This document shows positions 32,566 to 41,412 of a stretch of DNA of 41,412 nt, piece after piece. Both the position numbers and the translations under genes were made by a program. Numbering within the stretch: position 1 is the first letter of the stretch; the number at the start of each line of letters is the position of its first letter. The DNA is taken from the NCBI GenBank assembly GCA_001598975.1, contig BBXU01002126.1, forward strand, positions 1-41,412, given 5' to 3'. This stretch comes from Parachlorella kessleri (lineage: Eukaryota > Chlorophyta > Trebouxiophyceae > Chlorellales > Chlorellaceae). A model generated the notes under the pieces. The model had not been told where the DNA came from. It saw only the letters and a program-made list of their open reading frames with translations, and did no database searches.

Positions 32566-34872
32566 CTAAGCGGTCTCAAATACCACCGGGGCCGCGGCTT
32601 CAAGCTTCCCTAGCCAACCGCCTTCAGGCCCTAAGCCTTCCACGCCCAACTTGCCCTTGGCAGCGACCTGCGCTTGGTCAACCGCGCCTGACCCTTGCAG
32701 CCGCAGCGCCACATTCACGCCGGAGAACCCCAGTGGGGAGGGGGCCCTGGGGGCGCCCGCCGGCTGCTGTGCAACACCCGCCCGCTGCTCCTGCTGCGCC
32801 TGCTGCTCTGGATGCTGCCAGGACGGTGCGCTGTGCAAGGACTGTGCCCGCTCCGGAACGGTCTGGAGCCAGCTGCCCCAGTTGCCGCTGCCACCGGCAT
32901 GGTTCAGCGAGGAGCAGCTTGAGAAGGGTGTGTGATTGATGCTGGAGTATGGGCTGGACTCCTCGCTGATGGCGTTATACATCACAGGCGGCAGGCGCTC
33001 TGCCGACAGGCGGGTGACTATCGGCGACAGGGCGCCGGCGCCGTCGGCGCCTGCTAGGCATGCTGTGCCGGCAAGGCAGTCCTCGGTGAGGCACTGGAAG
33101 GAGGGGCAGTAGCGCCGCTCAATGAGCGTGCAGAAGAAGCTGGTGACTGCAGCAGGGGAACAGGGCCGGGCAAAGTCAGATGAGGGGGAGCGTTGGAGCT
33201 GGGCGGAACAAGGCACATAAGAATTTGACTGGGTGTTCGGCTTCCATGCTGCACATATAGTATGCATGCTGATGCTCCCGACAGCCACAAAGCCTGTCGA
33301 CATCAGCTGCAGCTTGGCGGGCTCAGAGCTTTTGGCAGGAGCAGTTCTGCGATAGCAGCAAACTACCAAGCAACAGAAGCAGGCTATACAACTGCAAAGC
33401 TTCAACCACAGACAGCGACTGCCTGCAATTGCAATCAGCGGGCGGCTGGTCAGCCACAACTTCCCTGACAAGCACAGCACACCCAACCCACATCTACCTG
33501 CATGCATATCAAGGTCCCCGCGAAGGGCGCTAGCCTGGAGGTTGCCATGAAGCAAAGTCTCCTTGGGGAGAGAGTTCAGCCCGAAGCTGCCTGACCGCGC
33601 ATGCGCCACTTCGCTACTGGCAGGGCTGCTGCCACGCCGCAGCGCGGCCGCGAGGCAGCCCCATAATCGCGAGGCTGGCTTTTGCAGCACCGCCAACATC
33701 TGCAGGCAGAGCAGGGGTATCTGACTTCGCTCAGATGCCAAACCAGTCAGAAGAGGCAACGAAACCTTTTCTATTCCACAAAGAAAACCTTGCACCGCCC
33801 GCCTCCTACACACAACCGGCTTATGCACAACCCAGGTGCACACTCCTGCGGTCAGCCGTGTTGCTGCTGCCGCCCTGATTACTCCAGCCCCTGCTGGACA
33901 CACATTGCACTGGCCAGAGCCCCTGTTCCTTGAGCGCACCTGCTCCCGCCGCGGAGGCGAGTGTCGACACCTGTGCTTGCCAACTAGGTCTTGCTTGTTG
34001 CCCACCACCAGGCAGGGCACCGGGAGCCCCCCCAGGTTCAGCGCGGCGCGGTCTTCGGAATAAGGGGCCTGGAAGGAGCCCAGCTGGCTCACTTCAGCTG
34101 CCCAGTTCTGCAAGCTCGGTAGTGTCCTGCGGAGGTGAAGAAGGTGTAAAAGGTCACAAAGTTCATCCTTCCCGGGCATGACCGGGGCGCGTGTTATGTG
34201 TTGGTGCCTGCCATTGCCAGGCTTCGATCTGTGAGCTTGATCCCCAGGTATAAAGACCTCGGTAGAACTTGCTGGGGTTGCTTACTGCTGCAATAGGCCG
34301 GGCGTGTAGGTAGCGTCAGCAGTGGTCATGTGGTGGCCTGGCTCAGACGCAAGAGTGACGGGCGACCCTAGTTGGGCGGCACCTGCCCTCCTTTTGCGCG
34401 CACACTGCTTACCCATGCCACAGCACTTGCCTGCTCTGGCAGAGGTCATGCACCAGCATGACGCCGTTAACACCCTGGTAGAAGAGGCCGCGTAGGGCCT
34501 CGTAACGTGGCTGCGCCCCAACATCCCACAGCTCCAAGAAGAACTCCTGGCCGGCCAGGTTGGGGAACTGCTTGGCTCGGTCCTGGGGGTACTTCATGAC
34601 CTGTAGGGTTAACAAAGACATACTCAGAGTGCCTGACATACCAGTCCTTAGCTTGATGTACACTGTCAGACTCAGCTAGTGCGCACCGTCAGGGCCACGT
34701 TGCAGCCGCAGGTGGGTTGGGTTCGTGGTACCCTGCTGGTGCTGTCGGTAAGAAGATGGGTCAGGGTTGTTTTGCCGCAGCCTGAGTTGCCCACCACGAG
34801 GACCTTAATGCGGCCCAACCGGTCCGCGCTAAAATCTCCATCGCTGCTACTTGTTTGTGATAGCTTGCTCAT
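32566..34872 (-). CDS. LIP1: LIP1 / RABL3-like small GTPase with long C-terminal extension
   Basis: Five exons keep phase: 34872-34687, 34600-34431, 34126-33985, 33699-33498 and 33146-32566, giving 426 residues. G1 is VVGNSGCGKTTL, G3 is ELWDVG, and G4 is VVGNKQDL, followed by FFCTLIERRYCP, which matches the FFxxLIxRRY end of LIP1/RABL3. The segment LFYQGVNGVMLVHDL and SLQNWAAEVSQLGSFQAP are closest to Arabidopsis LIP1, an atypical Ras-superfamily GTPase with roles in circadian clock light input and cytoskeleton. No C-terminal prenylation cysteine is present. Intron 2 must use a GC donor (AGCAG|GCAAGT) to keep phase. After RRY a Ser/Gln/Pro/Gly-rich extension of about 180 residues follows, longer than plant homologues. 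The start at 34872 is the first in-frame ATG. Divergent from ARMC6. Confidence 0.88.
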
Positions 34873-35234
34873 TGCCGCAACGCAGCCGCTGTCTTCATGA
34901 CACACGCAACCCGGGTATAGGCGCCCTGGCAATCCAAGGTCCCCCTTTCAGTAGCGATCCGTAGCCGACAGTGGAGAGAGGGCAACAAGCAAGCGATGCG
35001 TCTATGTATTCTGAGGATGAAGGCCAGATACTGTCAACAGCCTTGTCACTGGGTGGAGCATGGTTGGAGCATGGAGTACGATGGTGCTCGGAATACGATA
35101 CTTTTTGACTGCATGCCTAGCAGGGGCCTTGGTGCTGTTTTCGTGGAACTTCTGACTCGACACTCCATGGCACTTACTGTTGAGCCTGCTTACAGGTTGT
35201 GATCTGGCGAGCTTGTAAGTCATCATCGGCCAGG
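34873..35234. promoter_or_regulatory. divergent promoter between LIP1 and ARMC6
   Basis: Only 362 bases separate the two start codons, so the genes share a bidirectional promoter region. I see no clear TATA box or repeat. Confidence 0.5.
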
Positions 35235-38200
35235 ATGTTTTCCGAAGCACAACTAGCCAAGTTGCAGCAGAAGAAGCGGATATCGCAGGTCTCGAGCTTG
35301 TTACGGTGTCATCAACTTTGCTTGCTTGATGAAATACAAACCAGTAAAGGATTGTGAGAAGCTCAGCACTGGACACTCGTGTCCCACCAAAGTCAAACGA
35401 GCTGATGGGACTGGCTGCAGGAAACCTTTGATGCAGCGGTACAGGAAAACATTGAGGAGTTCGAGATGGAGGCAAGTTGTTCGTGGCACAGGTCCCAGGC
35501 TGGTACACTGGCTGTAGCCAGCATCACATGACAAACCGAACCACACCCCTCCTGGCAACTATGGGCCGCAACTGCACATTGCCTGACCTCTGTGGTGTGC
35601 TGGGTGAAGGCCGAGGAGGCGGTGGCGAGCGCAGTTAAGGAGTTTGAGGCACAAGGTGTGGACTTGAGCGGCATAATCAAGACCGCCTCAGGCGGCGACA
35701 TTGGCAGGTGGGCTGCTGACTGCTGGCAATCTAGTGTGGCAGACAGACGTGCACCAAAAGAAGCGGAAGGGAGTTTAGGGACAGTAATGCAACTTGCTTG
35801 CTGCAGCAGGGCGCCCCTGCTCGTTGTTGTCCTGGTTCAGAGATGTCGGCATATTCCTTGGCCCGGTGCCTTGGATGCATGCTGGCACCTGGGTACTCAT
35901 GGAAATTTATCCTTGCCACTGTTACTGATCAAAGATTATTGGCTTTTGGTGATGGCTGTGCAGCCACCCCGCCCTCCTGGCTGTGAAGGCCCTGGACTCC
36001 GCAGTTGGCGCCGCAGAGGAGGAGGGTATCCTAGCTGCAATGCAGGAGCTGGATCGGCTGGTGGGGGAGTCTGATGGCAGCAGCAGGGAGGCCCTACTCA
36101 CAGGTGGGTGGTTTGAAGCAGTACGCGTTCCCGCCAACTACTTTCCCTGTTGCTTCCTTGCCGGTGCCAAAGTTAGGGGTTGGGTCAATGTCCCCTACAT
36201 GGCAGGCCCCTGGCCTATGAGGATTTGCAAGCGCAAGCTCCCATGTCTTTTGTCCCTGACAAAGCACCACCTACCACACAGAGTACATGTTGATGCTGCG
36301 ACCAAGGGAGAGTCAAGGGTGGCGGTTCTGATAGGGCAGTGCATGTTACATGAATCCTGCAGCCCTCGCACTCTCCGCCACGCTTTGTCCGCCCACCACT
36401 GTTATGCCCTTGTGCCTGCCTCCCTGCAGTCCTCTTGCGTGCCGAGGTAGTCTGGGCCCTGGTACGCTGCCTGACCAGCTGGACTGACCGCGCTGAAGTC
36501 CTGCTGCCCGCGCTGCGCCTGCTGCCCCTGCTGCTTGGAGGCAGCAGGGAACACCAGCTTTGTTTCAGGAGAGCGCAGGGATTTGAGGTGCTCGCGAAGC
36601 TGCTGGACAAGCAGGCAGGTGAGGCTGCCTCTTATTAGTAAGGGTGGCAGGTAGTGCGAAGAGAGAGATAGGGGCGGATTGTAGTGACAAGGTGGTCGCC
36701 AGGTATGCTCCTCTTAACTGAAAGCTGATTTTGGAGTTCTCTCCTTGACACAAGCTAAGGCCCTGGACTTATGCTGGAGGTGGCAGCGCCTGTATCTATG
36801 TGAGGGAAAGCAGGCCATTCTTTTCGCAGAGGCTGTTTTGGCTGCTTAGCTCACCAGGCGGGAAGCCATGGAAGGCTGAGGAGCGCCTAGACCGCACTTG
36901 AACCAGTCATCCCCAAAACTGGCCACATACTCCCGCATCACCCAGATTTCCGATGAAGTAGTACTATGGTCTCATGGGCGGACGGTCGGCTTTTCGCTTT
37001 TCGCTCCAACGTAGCTGCAGGGCATCAGGATGTGGTGGCAGCGGCACTGTCAGCTGCCGCCTCTGGTGGCATCAGGAGTGAAGAAGGCAAGGCGGCCATT
37101 ATGGATGGAGGGCTGGCCACTGTGTCACTACAGGTGCAGCCTTGCTATTCTCGCTGTTTGTAGTGAGAGCATGGCAGCTTTGGGATTGAGGGTCTCTCAG
37201 TCATCCAACAGGGCACAGGACCAGAGATAAGTGCCATTTCTGTTGTTGGCAGGGGCTGTCGTGCCCATTCTCCTAAGCCAGCTGTTGCAGCCTGTGTTAA
37301 GTGTGCTAGACATTCATGGCTGCAGACCCGAGCGTCCATGTGCATGTACCAACGTATAATCAGATATATAATACCCTGACGCGCTCTACTAGCTTGTCAC
37401 TCTTCTCTGCTTGCAGCTGCTGGATCCCAGCAGTGGGAATGCTCCCCCGCCGTCACCAGAGCTGGTCCAAGGTGCCTGCGCTGTGCTCAACGCAGTGACC
37501 AACCCTGACGACGACACGCAGCCCAGCAGCCGCGCCTTCCCCAACGCCAGGGCGCTGGGCAAGCAGGGGGCCGCTGGAGTCCTGGTGGGAGCGCTAGGCC
37601 AGGCACAGGAGACAGGGGCACGAGCGGAGGTGCTAGCCGCGCTGTGCACGGCGCTCAAGCAGGCAAGCTCGGTTTGAAAGATTAAACTTTGTGGGGCAGC
37701 AGTGAGATTGCTATGCGGTTTGCGTGCAACGGTAGGGCGCTGGGTCACTATCTTTGGAGGGCTGGCTTTGCTGGCCATGGACCGGGGGTTGTCGCCTCCG
37801 CCACTGAGCAAGTGGGGGAGCATAGAGGCCATGCCCTTGGGAAGTACATGTAACGGCTGTCGATTGATGTAAAGGAAGAGCTGGACATAGCAAGGGCGCA
37901 GCCAGCATGCAGATCCATCCAGGCTGCAGATTGCTACTTTGATGTGCACGCCCAGCTTTGCTGCGCATGCTGCTTATCCTGCGCTCAATCGGATGCGGCA
38001 GCCTGCCGGGCCGTACTTGCAGTTGTGGCAGTGAGCTTGTCAAGAGGTCCAGCCTAAAGGTTAAGGCTGCGTTTCTCCGCAGGTGGCAGCCAATGAGGAA
38101 ATCTGCAAGGAGGTGTCGACAGCTGGAGGTGTCGGCCTCGCACTGCGCATCCTCACTACCGGTGCGTATATTCTGCGGCAAGGCCCTCTGCAAAGGAGCC

Positions 38201-39658
38201 CTTAAGTGGCACGTGTGGCGGCATGGGAGCCTTGCACTGGTAGGTTGATCATCATACTGTAGGAAGGGTCTTTGGTGACAGAGGCAGATATGACTGGCAG
38301 CCAATGCCTCCCTGCCTGCCTCTGCTCTGACATTATGACCTACACCCACTGGTCTCCTATCTTACCTCCTTACAGTGTGCTTCTGGCCCGCTCTTATCGC
38401 CGCCGCAGGCATTAATTTGCCTGCAATTGCTCGCCCTGCCTGCTCCCTGCTTCGCCAACTGGCCAGCAGTGACGGTGTCAAGGCAGCGCTGCTGGAAGCC
38501 GGGGGTTTGGAGGCTGTGGCTCAGCTGCTAGCCCAGCACCCCGCCAACTACCCCCTACTGGAACAGGTGTGGCTGACCTGCCCTAAGAAAACAGCCCGTC
38601 AGTATGCAGTGAACCTTTGGATATCTGTAACATCGATGACGGTTTGGTGCAAGCAAAAGACTAGAACCTGTGCCGGCAGGGCTGGCTGCAGGGTCAGCTT
38701 TGGGCTTTCGTGCTGGGTTTTGATCTCGAGGGTTAGTCCCTGGTCACTGGTTCCATATTTACGTGCATCCGATCTTCATCTGAAAGCTGGGATTGCTTTT
38801 GTGGAGGTATCGAGCAGGGCTGTGATGTCGGTTGGTGGGATAACCAAGCGCACCAACCGACATCACAGCCCATGGTGCTTTGGCTCTGACCTGTCGGCGA
38901 AATAACCAAGCACAGCCCGTTAAGCTTTGGCTCTTACTTGTCTGTGGACGACCAAGCATAGAGCATTGTGATATGGCATTTATCTGTCGTTGCCCCTGCC
39001 AACCCACCACTAATAATGTGTGTGCAGGGCCTGGGCCTAGTAACCAACATGACGCTGCGCCAGCCGGAAGCTGCAGCCAGGGCGGTGGAGTGCGGTTGTG
39101 CTGACGCGATTCTTGCCTGCCTGGAGGGGTTGCTGGGGCGGGGGGAGCAGCAGCGCACGCAGCATGCGGTCCGTCAGGCCTGCATGGCGCTACGTAACAT
39201 TGCGGCCAGGTGAGGTGCCACGGATGACAGTGGCATGGCATAGCATGGCATGACTAGGAGCTCCGGGGAGGCTTGCTTTCAAGAGTGGTGCCAGCGTGCC
39301 AGCAGGAGAAGCGGAGTATGTATGGCTTTGCACTTCAGCCTTCCCCTACCCATGCTCTGCTCCATGCTGGAGCCCTTGCTGACCGTCTTGAAAACCCCAG
39401 AGCTGCGGCTTGCATGGTGTCTGCTGATCTCTGAGGCAGTGACGGAGGCGCAAGGCCAGCCCAGCCATTGGCATAACATGCTTGCCCGTGGTCATATTCT
39501 GCAGGAACCCTGAGATCCGTCCTGTACTCCTCGAGAAGGGTACGGAGGGGGTTTTGAGGCGTGTGAAGCAGGCGTTCCCAGGCCCCGCCGGCGCGCTTGT
39601 GAGGGACTGCTCGTCTGCTGCGCTGCGGGACCTGGGCTGCGATAACTACAATGATTGA
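35235..39658 (+). CDS. ARMC6: armadillo repeat-containing protein 6 (ARMC6) homologue
   Basis: Eleven exons keep phase: 35235-35288, 35421-35471, 35610-35707, 35964-36103, 36430-36618, 37021-37133, 37417-37662, 38083-38161, 38409-38566, 39028-39209 and 39505-39658, giving 487 residues (human ARMC6 is about 476-500). The N-terminus KKRISQETFDAAVQENIEEF and EFEAQGVDLSGIIKTA match the family signature closely. The middle is Leu/Ala-rich armadillo helices (ALRLLPLLLGG, NEEICKEVSTAGGVGLALRIL, DGVKAALLEAGGLEAVAQLL, ACMALRNIAAR). The C-terminus SSAALRDLGCDNYND corresponds to the human KAALRDLGCH tail. ARM repeats form a superhelix for protein binding; the cellular role is poorly known. Introns 2 and 7 use GC donors (GAG|GCAAGT, CAG|GCAAGC). 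TGTAA signals follow at 39953 and 40217. Confidence 0.93.
38817..38871. repeat. perfect 20-bp inverted repeat (hairpin) in ARMC6 intron 9
   Basis: GGGCTGTGATGTCGGTTGGT at 38817-38836 is perfectly complementary to 38852-38871, with a 15-base loop. A degenerate tandem repeat follows directly (38838-38958): units share ATAACCAAGC, CACAGCCC and CTTTGGCTCT about 46 bases apart. Confidence 0.9.
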
Positions 39659-40328
39659 TGGATGTAGTCTCTAAGCTGAAGGTCGGAGGTTTAGAGCAGA
39701 ACCATACACTCAGGAGGGTCCAAGAGGCAGGGGAGGGAGCTCTTGATAATGTTAGTGCACAGTCTATTACAGCAGCGGCGCAAGCTGTAGATCGACTGCC
39801 AGCAGCCAGCGGAGGCCGGTCTAGCCACCGCTACTGGCAGCCATGCCTGACTTTCTGTACTTGCTGGCAACCCAGCCAGCCCTGCCTGCCCGCCCAGCCC
39901 CTGCTGCCTGCTTGAATGGTTGGCTTCTAACTTCACAAAACACTGGCAGCACTGTAAGCACGAACTTGCAACAGGGGTGCAGGCCCAGCAGGTTAAGCTT
40001 TGAATTGGGGCTCTGCAGGCTGGGCGATGACAAAGCGTCTTACCTGCTGATTACTTTTTTCTTCAGCAGCAGCTGCTAGCAGCAGGCGACCTCCAGCAAT
40101 TGCTGCATGCTAAGCCTGGTTTGAAGCTGCGAGAGCGGGGAAACTTGCGCCTGGGCCTGGGCCTGGACAGCATTTCAAGGTCTTGAGCTTACATCTGGGG
40201 GAGTGCTTGGTTAGGTTGTAACAGTTGCTTCTGCAAGTGAAACCGAACCAAGACCAAGCTAAGTTGGCCCACCGGGCTCTGCTTTCCTTTCCCCCACGAG
40301 CTCTGAGGCTGATCAACAAATCACCATG
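39659..40328. other. ARMC6 3'UTR and ARL8 promoter
   Basis: No additional gene was seen. TGTAA at 39953-39957 lies 295 bases past the ARMC6 stop, and a second occurs at 40217-40221. The remaining about 100-370 bases should hold the ARL8 promoter and 5'UTR. Confidence 0.45.
39953..39957 (+). terminator. poly(A) signal TGTAA of ARMC6
   Basis: TGTAA lies 295 bases after the ARMC6 stop. A second copy at 40217-40221 is an alternative. Confidence 0.45.
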
Positions 40329-41412
40329 ATGGGTTTGTGGCAAGGCCTACTAAATTGGCTACGAAGGTGCGCGCTGGACAGGAAGCCCCATGTGCCCTGT
40401 TGCTACTGGCCAACACTCTGAAAGACTGACCTTAAACCAAACTCCGGTCCTGTTACCGTTAAGAGTTGCCGTTTGAAAGCCCCAGAACCCTAGTTCCCTG
40501 CTGAGTGCAGCCTCTTCTTCCACAAAGAAATGGAGCTGAGCTTGATAGGGCTGCAGAATGCGGGCAAGACCTCGCTCGTTAACGTCCTGACAACAGGGAG
40601 CTTCCATGAGGATATGATGCCCACGGTGGGCTTCAACATGCGCAAAGTCACCAAGGGCGGCGTGACCATCAAGCTGTGGGACCTGGGAGGCCAGGTAACG
40701 TCGCTGCCTGCCTGGCCGCCGCCGGGAAGCTTTTCAGTGGGGGCTGGGTAACGTATCCCTGCTTGCCAAGCTGGGGAAGGGCAACTTGGGAGCCTGATGA
40801 TGGAAAGCAAGCACGTTTCGGAGGCAGAGCTTGCAGCGCTTGGTGTTCACAGCTTGCAGCATGCTCTGAGGTTCGGAAGCCAACATAGCTGCTGGACCTT
40901 CACGGCTACTGCATGCACCCCGTCCCCGCCACCCTGCTGCAGGCCCGCTTCCGTAGCATGTGGGAGCGCTACTGCCGCGGTGTGCAGGCCATTGTGTATG
41001 TGGTGGACTCTGCTGACTTGGACAGTGTAGACACGTCAGCCAAGGAGCTGCAAGAGCTGCTGAGCAAGCCGAGCCTGACAGGGATACCCTTGCTGGTGCT
41101 GGGGAATAAAAACGACCTGCCGGAGGCGCTGTCAACAGACCAGCTCATTGCACGGCTGGACTTACAGGTAGGCCGAGGAGTGGCGCGGGTGGCAAGGGGT
41201 CCAGGTATGGCTCGAGCTGCCGAGTCGTGCTGAGTAGGGACACCTGAGGGAGGGTGGGGGCACCTAAATAGAACGGAGGCGTGGCAGTAAGGTGCAAAGG
41301 TACTCCCAACCCATGTCCACAAAGTGCTTCGTTGGGTCTGCCATGTGTTGCGCGTCCAGCTTTAGCCCTCCAAGTGGCCCAGCATAGCAGCAAGTGGTGG
41401 TCCGCTTGCAGG
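40329..41412 (+). CDS. ARL8: ARL8 small GTPase (Arf-like 8), 3' truncated by the window
   Basis: Exons are 40329-40366, 40511-40694, 40943-41167 and a next exon beginning at the last base (GCAG|G at 41411/41412). The start [16 protein letters not shown] reproduces the N-terminal amphipathic helix of plant ARL8. An ATG immediately upstream (40326) would add one Met. Motifs are G1 [10 protein letters not shown], the switch I sequence [15 protein letters not shown]3 [16 protein letters not shown] and G4 [15 protein letters not shown]8 acts in lysosome/vacuole and vesicle positioning and in plants on the tonoplast. The residue after GGQ is Ala (GGQARFRS), where ARL8 proteins usually have Pro. About 150 of about 185 residues are present; the last helix region is outside the window. 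Confidence 0.95.

Noticed and set aside
32566..34179. A single 537-residue - strand open frame
   Set aside because: It runs through LIP1 introns. Only parts match the GTPase family; GT/GC-AG junctions at 33985/33699 and 33498/33146 remove non-conserved Cys-rich stretches.
18817..38960. CRISPR-like repeat arrays
   Set aside because: The repeats present are two or three tandem copies within introns with no spacer regularity, and the genome is clearly eukaryotic.
1..41412. tRNA, rRNA or snRNA genes
   Set aside because: A visual scan for GTTCGA-type T-loops with matching acceptor stems and for conserved rRNA/snRNA stretches found none. This was not a computed search, so a divergent small RNA could be missed.

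Overview
The window looks like nuclear DNA of a green alga (Chlorophyta, probably a core chlorophyte such as a trebouxiophyte). The reasons are: many short exons joined by mostly GT-AG introns with C/TGCAG acceptors; a nuclear Rubisco small subunit with a chloroplast transit peptide; plant-type LIP1, ARL8 and PLAC8 proteins; and TGTAA, the usual chlorophyte poly(A) signal, often 150-650 bases after stop codons. No prokaryotic operon structure, CRISPR array or recognisable tRNA or rRNA was seen.

Layout. Bases 1-1055 hold the 3' end of an unidentified + strand gene. Bases 2169-3232 encode a small tail-anchored coiled-coil protein (+). Bases 4566-6769 and 7096-9764 are two related + strand genes (A and B). 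They share a proline/alanine-rich N-terminal block and a possible B3-like domain; B ends in a Gln-rich, repeat-containing tail. Bases 13783-10993 (-) encode a GT14 (core-2/I-branching type) glycosyltransferase, divergent from the large ribonucleotide reductase subunit RNR1 (14459-22873, +, 21 exons, 848 aa), which has an E2F-type site upstream. Bases 25839-24060 (-) encode a PLAC8 Cys-rich membrane protein, convergent with RNR1. Bases 28689-27000 (-) encode RbcS. Bases 31301 to about 29675 (-) encode a DUF3605 protein. Bases 31450 to about 31860 (-) may hold exons of an unidentified gene. Bases 34872-32566 (-) encode a LIP1/RABL3-like GTPase with a long C-terminal extension, divergent from ARMC6 (35235-39658, +). 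The + strand ARL8 GTPase gene begins at 40329 and runs off the right edge.

I built the gene models by hand from splice sites, reading phase and family similarity. RNR1, RbcS, GT14, PLAC8, LIP1, ARMC6 and ARL8 keep phase across every junction I placed. In RNR1 the catalytic cysteines even fall at the human residue numbers (218, 429, 444). Genes A, B, DUF3605 and the two left-most genes are less certain.

The genes are a mixture of housekeeping and regulatory functions (dNTP synthesis, carbon fixation, glycosylation, small GTPases, possible transcription factors) and do not form an obvious pathway. The most unusual features are a tandem triplication covering the 5' end of an RNR1 exon, which creates a decoy exon with a stop; a concentration of GC-AG introns in neighbouring genes; a perfect 20-bp foldback inside an ARMC6 intron; and the tandem A/B pair.
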